From Kineosporia sp. NBRC 101731 (GTDB lineage: Bacteria > Actinomycetota > Actinomycetes > Actinomycetales > Kineosporiaceae): DNA of 64,000 bases. Shown piece after piece: positions 57,654-64,000 of this stretch. The position numbers and the translations under genes were made by a program. The stretch's first letter is position 1; each line of letters begins with the position of its first letter. The stretch is from contig NZ_BSTC01000008.1 in the NCBI RefSeq assembly GCF_030269305.1, positions 186,001 through 250,000 of the forward strand. The letters are read 5' to 3'. Below the pieces are notes generated by a model. It worked only from the letters and a program-made list of their open reading frames with translations, made no database searches and was not told the origin of the DNA.

Positions 57654-60047
57654 ATGACGATGGGTGACGCGAACGGTGCCCGGATGTCTGGGGAAGAAGC
57701 CCCGGCATCCGACGATCGCGCACATCCGGAAGCCTCTGGAGCCGCCTCTGCGGTCGTGCCGCAGCAGTTCACCCCTTCAGCCCCTGGGCAGGGCGGTCAA
57801 GCTCGCCAGACGGCGCAGGGAGAGCAGCAGCGCCTGGCCGACCTGCACGCCCTCGACGTCATGGACACCCCTCCCGAACAGGGGTTCGACGACCTGGTGC
57901 AGCTGGCGGCGACCCTCACCCGCTGCCCGATCGCCCTGGTCTCCCTGATCGATGCCCAGCGTCAGTGGTTCAAGGCCAAGGTCGGTACCGACCTGTGCTC
58001 GACCGCCCGTGGCGTCGCTTTCTGTGAGCATGTGGTGCGGGACCGGGCCGAGCTGGAGGTGTCCGACCTACGGCGTGACTCCCGCTTCGCACACAACCCG
58101 TTCGTGATCGGGCCGCCCGTGGCGGTGTTCTACGCGGGGTACCCGGTCACCGCGGCCAGCGGTGCGGTGCTCGGCACGATCTGCGTCATCGACGTGGTCG
58201 AACGCACGCTCGCGCCGGAGCAGCGCGAGGGGATGCGGGCGCTGGCCCGGCAGGTCGCGACCCAGCTGGAGCTGCGCCGGCGCACCATCGAGCAGGCGCG
58301 GGAGATCGAACTGCGCACGACCGCGCAGCGCCAGCTGGCCCGTTCCCGCAGCGAGTACCGGCTGCTGGCGGAGAACTCCGGTGACGTGGTGGCCCGCTGC
58401 ACGCTGAACGGGCGGATCACCTACATCAGCCCGTCCGTGAGCCGATCGGTGGGTGTCGACCTGGAGCTGGGCGCCATGCTGCTCACCCGGGTGCACGCGG
58501 ACGACCGGCCGCCGATGCGGGCGGCGATGGAGGCGGTCGGGAACGGGGCCTCGGAACTGGTCACCGTGCGCCTGGTCGCGCGGGACAAGAGCTGGCACTG
58601 GATGGAGTGCACGCTCGCGCCGCTGTATGACCCCGAGCGGGAAAGGCTCGAGATTCATTGCGCGGCGCGAGAAATCACCGATCGAGTGAACGCTGCGGCC
58701 CGGATCGCCCGGTCGGAGGAACAGTTCCGCAGCATCTTCGACGGTTCCCCGATGGGCATCACGCTCACGGACACGCAGGGGCGCCTGCTCTCGGCGAACC
58801 CGGCCATGTCCCGGCTGCTGGGCGTGCCGCAGGAGGAGCTGATCGGGCGCCTGCGCTCGGAGTTCGTGCATCCGGCCGACAGCAACGCGCATCCGGAGGC
58901 GATGCGCCGGCTGAGGAGCAACCCGGGCTCCAGCCTGGAGGTGCTGGTGCGGTTCCGGCGCTACGACGGTGTGCTCGCCTGGGCCTCGGCCTGGCTCAGC
59001 TGGATCGACGACGGTGAGCCCGAACCACACCTGCTGGCCCACGTCTTCGACATCACCGACCGGCACCAGGCCGAGACGGAGCTGGCCGACAGCGAGGCCA
59101 ACCTGGCCGCGATCGCCCGGGTGACACGCCGCATCCTCGCCGGTGACGACGCCCGCACCGCGATCGTCACGGCGCTCGTGGAGATCGCCGGGGCGTCCAT
59201 CGCCACGGTCTTCGAGCGCGGCGGCCCGGACGAGTTCGTGGTCACCGGGTGTTCGGACTTCACCCTGGTCGGGTCCACGTACCCGGCCTGGAGCGTGCCG
59301 GCCACCGCGGCGGTCTGGCGTGAGCAGAAGCCGATGTTCATCGAGCGGGCCGAGGGGAACCCTCTGGTGAGTCAGCGGATGGTTCGGCTGATCAACGCGA
59401 AGTCGATTCTCTACCAGCCGATCCGGAAGGGTGGCGAGATGACGGCGCTGCTCGCGATCACCTGGGACTCGGAGCTCGACGAGGTCGGCGACCGGCGGCT
59501 GAAGGCGGTCGCGCAGCTCGCCGACGAGGCCGCGCTGGCACTGGAGCACGACGACCTGCTGCGCCGGTACGAGGACCTGGCCGGCACCGACCAGCTGACC
59601 GGGCTGCCGAACCGGCGGTCGTGGGACGAGCGGTTGTCGGTACTGCTCGCGCTGGCCCAGCGCACCGGCGACCCGTTCGTCATCGCGGTGGCCGACGTAG
59701 ACCGGTTCAAGGCCTACAACGACACCTACGGTCACCTGGAGGGTGACGCGTTGCTGCGCGAGGTGGCGGACGCGGCGAGAGGGCAGTTGCGCACCGAGGA
59801 CACCGTGGCCCGGTGGGGCGGTGAGGAGTTCGCGATCGCCCTGTCCAACTGCGACGAGGCGCTGGCCGGTGAGGTGCTCGACCGGGTGCGCCGGTCGGTG
59901 CCCCGGGGCCAGTCCATCTCCATCGGATACTGCTGGTGGAAGGCCGGGGAGACCGCGGAGTCGCTGATGGCCCGGGCCGATTCGGCCCTGTACGAAGCCA
60001 AACGGACCGGTCGTGACCGGGTGATCCGGGCGGTCAGCGAAGGCTGA
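57654..60047 (+). CDS. diguanylate cyclase with GAF-PAS-PAS-GAF sensors
   Basis: A 797-residue cytosolic signalling enzyme that makes cyclic di-GMP. Order: GAF (residues 60-210; CPIALVSLIDAQRQWFKAKVG), two PAS domains (about 230-345 and 350-470; SEEQFRSIFDGSPMGITLTD), a second GAF (480-630), and a GGDEF domain (635-795). The active site reads GGEEF and an inhibitory RTED lies five residues before it (RxxD I-site), so the enzyme is likely active and feedback controlled. There is no EAL domain or membrane segment. The start ATG at 57654 has a weak site. It is divergent from zwf. Confidence 0.93.
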   Translation: MTMGDANGARMSGEEAPASDDRAHPEASGAASAVVPQQFTPSAPGQGGQARQTAQGEQQRLADLHALDVMDTPPEQGFDDLVQLAATLTRCPIALVSLIDAQRQWFKAKVGTDLCSTARGVAFCEHVVRDRAELEVSDLRRDSRFAHNPFVIGPPVAVFYAGYPVTAASGAVLGTICVIDVVERTLAPEQREGMRALARQVATQLELRRRTIEQAREIELRTTAQRQLARSRSEYRLLAENSGDVVARCTLNGRITYISPSVSRSVGVDLELGAMLLTRVHADDRPPMRAAMEAVGNGASELVTVRLVARDKSWHWMECTLAPLYDPERERLEIHCAAREITDRVNAAARIARSEEQFRSIFDGSPMGITLTDTQGRLLSANPAMSRLLGVPQEELIGRLRSEFVHPADSNAHPEAMRRLRSNPGSSLEVLVRFRRYDGVLAWASAWLSWIDDGEPEPHLLAHVFDITDRHQAETELADSEANLAAIARVTRRILAGDDARTAIVTALVEIAGASIATVFERGGPDEFVVTGCSDFTLVGSTYPAWSVPATAAVWREQKPMFIERAEGNPLVSQRMVRLINAKSILYQPIRKGGEMTALLAITWDSELDEVGDRRLKAVAQLADEAALALEHDDLLRRYEDLAGTDQLTGLPNRRSWDERLSVLLALAQRTGDPFVIAVADVDRFKAYNDTYGHLEGDALLREVADAARGQLRTEDTVARWGGEEFAIALSNCDEALAGEVLDRVRRSVPRGQSISIGYCWWKAGETAESLMARADSALYEAKRTGRDRVIRAVSEG

Positions 60048-60522
60048 CCGCGACCCGTTCCAAGGCGTCCATCGATCCCTGCATGCCCTCTTCCATGCCC
60101 GAACCGATGTGGGCGTCGCGGTGGGCGGCCTGGGTATGCTCGATGAGCATCACCAGGCCGGTGCGACCGTCCTGCTCGGAGAAGGTGATCGTGTTCACCG
60201 AGTAGGCGTCGGGCATGCCCTCGAAGGTCTCGGTGCAGATGATCTTCTCGAGCTCCACGATCTCGCGGAACTCACCGTGGAACCCGACCTCGAACCCGCC
60301 GTCGGCGACCATCACCTGGCGCCAGGTGCCGCCCACCCGCAGGTCCGACTCGACCAGGGTGACCGTGCCCTTCTCGCCGGCCCACCAGCGCCGGATCAGT
60401 TCGGGCTCGGTCCACGCCCGCCACAGCAGATCTCGGGGGGCGTTGAAGTCCCGGGTGATGAGGATGGTCGTGTCCCCGGTCAGCGTGACCACGGCCGTAC
60501 CCGTGCTGGTCTCCGACGTCAT
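60034..60522 (-). CDS. SRPBCC (AHSA1-like) domain protein
   Basis: A 162-residue START-like protein: ITRDFNAPRDLLWRAWTEPELIRRWW and ...RWWAGEKG are typical of the AHSA1/polyketide cyclase branch. Such proteins bind a hydrophobic ligand or help a partner; often an ArsR regulator is beside them, here not. ATG 60522 has GGAAGGAT correctly placed. The 3' end overlaps the diguanylate cyclase gene by 14 bp in convergent orientation. Confidence 0.9.
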   Translation of the reverse strand: MTSETSTGTAVVTLTGDTTILITRDFNAPRDLLWRAWTEPELIRRWWAGEKGTVTLVESDLRVGGTWRQVMVADGGFEVGFHGEFREIVELEKIICTETFEGMPDAYSVNTITFSEQDGRTGLVMLIEHTQAAHRDAHIGSGMEEGMQGSMDALERVAVSLR

Positions 60523-60596
60523 CGGACCATCCTTCCCGCTCACCGGGGCTCGCCGCGTCCCCCGTTCTGGCGGTTCGGGCCTCCTCGGGAAGGCCC

Positions 60597-61610
60597 TCAG
60601 GCCGCCGGGAGCTGCCGGCCGCCGGCCTGCTCGACGAGCGGGGAGATCTTGATGCCGCTGTCGGTGAGCTGGTTGCCCCGCACGTCGGTGATGCGGACCT
60701 GACCGCCGCAGCCCTCACCGTCGGCGGAGAGGAAGTAGTTGTACATCTGCCGGTCGAGGGTGACCCAGCCGTTCGGCCCCTTGAGTTCGACCGTGCGGAT
60801 CGGGTTGCGGTGGTTGCGCACCTGGATGCCGCACCACCACTGGGTGGAGCCCTCCTTGTACACGTACTTCACCGGCCCGGAGAGGCTGGGGCTGACCATC
60901 TTCCAGCTGATGTCGATGCGGCCGGTGACCGGGGCGGCCAGCTTGGCGAAGGCCTCGGCGGAGAGGTCGATGTGCCCCGGCTGGCACTCCGGGCAGCGGT
61001 CGACGATCTTGACCCGGATCGTGTTGCCCTTCGGCCCGGTCACGTCGACGTAGGCGCCACAGGTCTGCGAGCCGTCGTACTGGGTCTGGTTCATCGCGGC
61101 CACCATCAGATCGCCGGTGGGGTCGTACGAGCAGTTGCCCGCGCCGGTCGCGCCGTAGAAGGTGGCGATGCCGTCGTAGGTCTTGCCGAACTGCACCTGG
61201 TCACCCGAGGAGTTCGCGGCGACCTTGGTCGACGTGGTGCCCGAACTCCGGTGGGAGGACGACGTGGATTTCGAGGTCCCGTTCCCGGAGCTCCCGGCGG
61301 CGGACTTCGGGGCGGCCTTCTTGATCTCGGCCTCGGCCGTCGGTGTCACCACCGCCGTCTTCTTCTTCGGCTTCGGTTTCGGCGTGGGGGAGGCGGAGGG
61401 CGTGGCCGTCGGGTCGGAACCGGTGTCCGGCGCGTCGTCCGGAGCCTGCGCGTTCTGCTGCGCGATCGCGACGTCCGGGCGCGACAGCACCAGCTGGGCA
61501 TCGGCCTGGCCGGAGCCGGACTGCGCGTAGAACACGCCTCCGGTCACCGCCACGACGGCGAACGCCACCAGGGCGGCGGCGGCACGGGCATCGATCCTCT
61601 GTCGCGACAC
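60597..61610 (-). CDS. expansin-like secreted protein (EXLX1 type)
   Basis: A 337-residue secreted protein. Residues 8-30 are a signal or anchor helix, then a Thr/Ser/Lys/Pro linker to residue 140 (SASPTPKPKPKKKTAVV). The double-psi beta-barrel follows: GIATFYGATGAGNCSYDP, CGAYVDVTGPKGNTIRVKIV and HIDLSAEAFAKLA with the conserved Asp. The C-terminal domain resembles the cellulose-binding half of expansins (WWCGIQVRNHRNPIRTVEL). Expansins loosen cellulose or chitin networks without hydrolysis, so the organism probably contacts plant material. GTG 61610 is the start. Confidence 0.85.
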   Translation of the reverse strand: MSRQRIDARAAAALVAFAVVAVTGGVFYAQSGSGQADAQLVLSRPDVAIAQQNAQAPDDAPDTGSDPTATPSASPTPKPKPKKKTAVVTPTAEAEIKKAAPKSAAGSSGNGTSKSTSSSHRSSGTTSTKVAANSSGDQVQFGKTYDGIATFYGATGAGNCSYDPTGDLMVAAMNQTQYDGSQTCGAYVDVTGPKGNTIRVKIVDRCPECQPGHIDLSAEAFAKLAAPVTGRIDISWKMVSPSLSGPVKYVYKEGSTQWWCGIQVRNHRNPIRTVELKGPNGWVTLDRQMYNYFLSADGEGCGGQVRITDVRGNQLTDSGIKISPLVEQAGGRQLPAA

Positions 61611-61719
61611 GTTGAGTGATCTTGGGGGGAGTGGCGTCAGGTAGACCTTCGGCCGAGGTTAAGAAATGCGCAGATCCCGTCCAGCTACTTCTCAGGATTC
61701 GCGGGTTACGTTGTCCGGT

Positions 61720-62097
61720 ATGGAAGAGAACCGGGCCCGGCGCGTGGTCGACGCACTGCGGGAACGAGGTATCGACGCGCGGATGGAGAAGGCCGGCGTC
61801 TATCAGTTCGGTCTCTGGGTGAAGCTGTCCGGCGGCCGCGAGGCGATCTGGGACACCGACGGATCGGCCGGTCTGGAGGCCCAGGTGATGGCCAACGGCG
61901 TGCTGGTCGGGTTCGTGCCGTCGATCCCCGGCTCGGACGACTTCACCGAGGCGGAGGTGGTCGACGCGATCGCGCGCACCGACTACGACAGGCCGATCGC
62001 CACGCAGCGCCGCACGGCGCCCGCCCCGGCGGCCCCTCTGCCGGTCCAGGGTGGCGCCTTCCGGCGGTTCCTCGACGGCTTCCGCTACCGGGATTAA
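61720..62097 (+). CDS. hypothetical protein
   Basis: A 125-residue protein of unknown family. It begins MEENRARRVVDALRERGIDARMEK, then AGVYQFGLWVKLSGGREAIWD and a Pro/Ala-rich region before FRRFLDGFRYRD. ATG 61720 is chosen; TACGTT at 61707 suggests that the transcript may start at the ATG itself (leaderless). A hairpin follows the stop codon. No membrane segment. Confidence 0.65.
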   Translation: MEENRARRVVDALRERGIDARMEKAGVYQFGLWVKLSGGREAIWDTDGSAGLEAQVMANGVLVGFVPSIPGSDDFTEAEVVDAIARTDYDRPIATQRRTAPAPAAPLPVQGGAFRRFLDGFRYRD

Positions 62098-62098
62098 T

Positions 62099-62130
62099 CG
62101 AGTGGACGATGCCGGTGCGTCGTCCACTCG
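62099..62130. terminator. terminator between two convergent small genes
   Basis: CGAGTGGACGA (62099-62109) pairs perfectly with 62120-62130; TATTACATT follows on the plus strand. Confidence 0.75.
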
Positions 62131-62169
62131 TATTACATTCAGCTAGTGAGAACGGTGGGGTGGGAAAGG

Positions 62170-62523
62170 TCAGGCGCTCCGGCGCCGCGCCGGGATCCGG
62201 ATGTCCGCGATCCGCTGCTCGCCCCACGCCACGTCCTCGCAGACCCAGTCCTCGAGCCGGTCGGCCAGGTAGTAGGCGACCTCGCCCAGGGTCTCCTCCG
62301 GATCGGCCTGCGGCCCGAACCAGAAGGCCGCCTGCCAGGTCTTGCCCAGTGCCGTCACCTGGGCCCAGATCTCCTGCGCCGGACCGCGTCCCACATCGAT
62401 CGCCTGCAGTTCACCCGGTCGGAGCAATGCCTCGACGGTGGGGGCGACGACTCGCTCCCGGACATCGTCCAGATCACTGGGGTCGAAACGGTCGTCGATC
62501 CCGGCACCACGCAGGCTCGGCAT
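62170..62523 (-). CDS. hypothetical protein
   Basis: A 117-residue acidic protein that I do not recognise. Its core is FDPSDLDDVRERVVAPTVEAL, then TWQAAFWFGPQADPEETLGE and WVCEDVAWGEQRIADIRIP. It has mixed helix and strand and no membrane segment. ATG at 62523 is taken; a TTG at 62577 would add 18 residues. It is convergent with the preceding small gene. Confidence 0.6.
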   Translation of the reverse strand: MPSLRGAGIDDRFDPSDLDDVRERVVAPTVEALLRPGELQAIDVGRGPAQEIWAQVTALGKTWQAAFWFGPQADPEETLGEVAYYLADRLEDWVCEDVAWGEQRIADIRIPARRRSA

Positions 62524-62639
62524 GCGCACAGGCTGACACTCCGGGGCGGTACCGACAACCGGCTCGGCCTGATTCAACAGGATCGAAACAGGGGATATCC
62601 CTCTTGTCCGAATCTTTGTAGGCCATCAGGGTGAATACG

Positions 62640-64000
62640 GTGAGGACGACGTCCATCGCTCAGACGTCGCAACAACCTCCGGCCCCGGTGTCCTCGAGTC
62701 GGCAGTGGTCCCGCACCCTGGCCGTCACCGTCGCCCTCACCCTGCTCGGTGCCGTGATCTTCGGGCCGTTATGGCGCGTATACCCCGGGGTGGCCGCCGG
62801 AAGCATCCTCTTCACGGCGATGTTCAGCTGTGCCGGGGCCATTCTCTGGAGCGAGCCCGGTCACCGTCGCACCGCCGTCCTGCTCCTTCTCGGCGGGCAG
62901 TTCTGGGCGCTCGGCTGGAGCGAGGAGTGGGCCGTCAGCCCGCTCCCCTTCGTCTCCGGCATCAGCAGCTATGTCGCCCTCTCCCTCGCGGTCTGGGCGA
63001 TGTTCCGCTACCCCGACCCGGCGCTGATGAACCGGCTGGAGCGGGTCTTCGTCCGGGTGCTCGGCACCGTCGCGGTCGGCGGCATCCTCGCGGAAGACCT
63101 CACCATGCGGCCGGAGTGGAAGGGCTACGACCCCGGCACCTTCTGGATCACCGTGTACGCCGATCGGGTCACCCACAACGGCATCGCCGAGGTCGTCCGC
63201 ACCCTCCAGGTGGTGCTGATCGCGGGTTTCCTGCTGCTCTGGATCATCCGCATCCGCCGCATGCGCGGGCTCGACCGGGAACTGCTCGCCCCGATGGCCC
63301 TGGCCGCCCCCGCCGCCGGCCTGGCCGCCGGGGCCGTGCCGGTGGCGAAACTGTTCGGCCTGAGCGGCGACCGGATGGACACGATCTACGCGTTCCAGCC
63401 GGCCGTGCTCGCCGTGGTGCCGCTGGCCTTCCTGATCAGCGTGGTGCGGCGCCGTCTGGCCGACAATGCCGTGCTCACCCTGATCCAGCAGGTGCAGCGC
63501 CGCCCCACGCCCGAGGCGGTGCAGACCGCCCTGCGCGCGGCCCTGCGAGACCACACGCTGCGGGTGCGGTACTGGGCGCCCGACCTGAACACCCACGTCG
63601 ACATCACCGGCACACCCTCCGGCCTGCCCTCCGACGATCAGCAGGACCGGCTGGTGCTGCCGGTCACCGCGCCCGGCGGGAGCCCGCTGGCCGTGATCGA
63701 CGCCGACCCGGTGCTGCGCCGTCACCCGCACGTGGTCTCGAACGCGCTGGCCGCCAGCGGCCTGGCCCTGGAGAACGCACAGCTGCAGGCCGCGGTGCTG
63801 GGGCGGCTCAGTCAGGTGCGTCAGGTGCGCATGCAGGCGGTGCAGGCCGGGGTGGCCGAACGCCGCCGGGTCGAGCGCGACCTGCACGATGGGGCCCAGC
63901 AGCGGCTGCTGGCCCTGCGGCTGGTGCTGGCGGCCTCGGACTCGCCCGGGATGAGCGAGGTCTCGCGCGAGCGCCTGCGCGCCATGAGTGCCGAGATCGC
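62640..64000 (+). CDS. sensor histidine kinase, 3' end cut
   Basis: At least 453 residues of a membrane kinase. Several hydrophobic helices occupy residues 20-275 (for example TLAVTVALTLLGAVIFGPLW near residue 28). A GAF-like segment follows, then the phospho-acceptor region VAERRRVERDLHDGAQQRLLALRLVL, typical of HisKA_3. The ATPase domain lies beyond the window. GTG 62640 is preferred because AGGGTGA precedes it by five bases; a GTG at 62631 is possible. A response regulator gene probably follows outside. Confidence 0.85.
   Translation, partial: MRTTSIAQTSQQPPAPVSSSRQWSRTLAVTVALTLLGAVIFGPLWRVYPGVAAGSILFTAMFSCAGAILWSEPGHRRTAVLLLLGGQFWALGWSEEWAVSPLPFVSGISSYVALSLAVWAMFRYPDPALMNRLERVFVRVLGTVAVGGILAEDLTMRPEWKGYDPGTFWITVYADRVTHNGIAEVVRTLQVVLIAGFLLLWIIRIRRMRGLDRELLAPMALAAPAAGLAAGAVPVAKLFGLSGDRMDTIYAFQPAVLAVVPLAFLISVVRRRLADNAVLTLIQQVQRRPTPEAVQTALRAALRDHTLRVRYWAPDLNTHVDITGTPSGLPSDDQQDRLVLPVTAPGGSPLAVIDADPVLRRHPHVVSNALAASGLALENAQLQAAVLGRLSQVRQVRMQAVQAGVAERRRVERDLHDGAQQRLLALRLVLAASDSPGMSEVSRERLRAMSAEI

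Overview
The window is a very GC-rich stretch of actinobacterial chromosome: GC-biased third codon positions, many GTG and TTG starts, MmpL-type transporters, a MarR gene with a probable leaderless transcript, and cysteine-containing 'RRH'-type leader peptides of the kind found in front of actinobacterial sulfur genes. A small chemotaxis cluster (receptor, CheY, CheR, CheX-like protein) implies a motile organism, so a motile actinomycete such as Kineosporia or a relative is a reasonable guess. No marker gene here proves the genus. I see no tRNA, rRNA, CRISPR array, prophage, canonical transposase or large biosynthetic gene cluster. This is mostly ordinary chromosome rich in regulators and transporters.

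Layout. 0-13 kb: a cut hexose-6-phosphate mutarotase, serS, a PPOX-fold protein, an acyl-CoA desaturase, a secreted dimethylformamidase-beta-like protein, a two-component system divergent from an ABC-2 exporter, a Gly/Gln-repeat membrane protein, a DUF2089/DUF4097-like pair, a CsbD-like stress protein and a MarR regulator. 13-26 kb: a 2-oxoglutarate oxygenase, a TDT-family transporter, an MmpL/histidine kinase/response regulator operon, a DUF427 protein, a secreted lytic transglycosylase, an ArsR-SRPBCC fusion, a Kup potassium transporter and an MFS exporter. 26-33 kb: a wrecked aldo-keto reductase, then a four-gene ABC uptake operon preceded by a Cys-rich leader ORF, then TauE/SafE, SUFU and Nudix genes. 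33-42 kb: a polytopic membrane protein, a DEAD-box helicase, a DUF3311/sodium symporter pair, and a divergent TetR/MmpL pair. 42-48 kb: the chemotaxis cluster and an MFS/TetR operon with paired operators. 48-57 kb: a secreted peptidase-like hydrolase, a very acidic protein, an FMN reductase/flavin reductase operon behind a second leader ORF, a sugar ABC operon and zwf. 57-64 kb: a multi-sensor diguanylate cyclase, an SRPBCC protein, an expansin-like secreted protein, two small unknowns and a cut histidine kinase.

The most unusual material lies between the genes. (1) Two full ~80-bp palindromes, a third interrupted copy and a half copy share GTGATCATGC ends and GTTCTAGAAC-type cores, and sit at the 3' ends of operons where they can act as terminators. 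(2) A 30-33 bp GC-rich palindromic element (CCCCCA...GGTGCCCCCA) occurs three times, each time inside something else: an aldo-keto reductase gene, one of the long palindromes, and the 3' end of an MFS gene. It therefore behaves like a tiny mobile or spreading repeat. (3) A 19-bp minisatellite begins inside the last codons of a gene and carries the terminal sequence of the long palindrome. (4) Two operons (an ABC importer and an FMN reductase pair) are preceded by short ORFs that encode RRI/RRH motifs and cysteines, which suggests ribosome-mediated cysteine attenuation and links both to sulfur supply.

Start codons were chosen by Shine-Dalgarno spacing, gene overlaps and family N-termini. Functions are inferred from motifs read by eye; no database search was possible.
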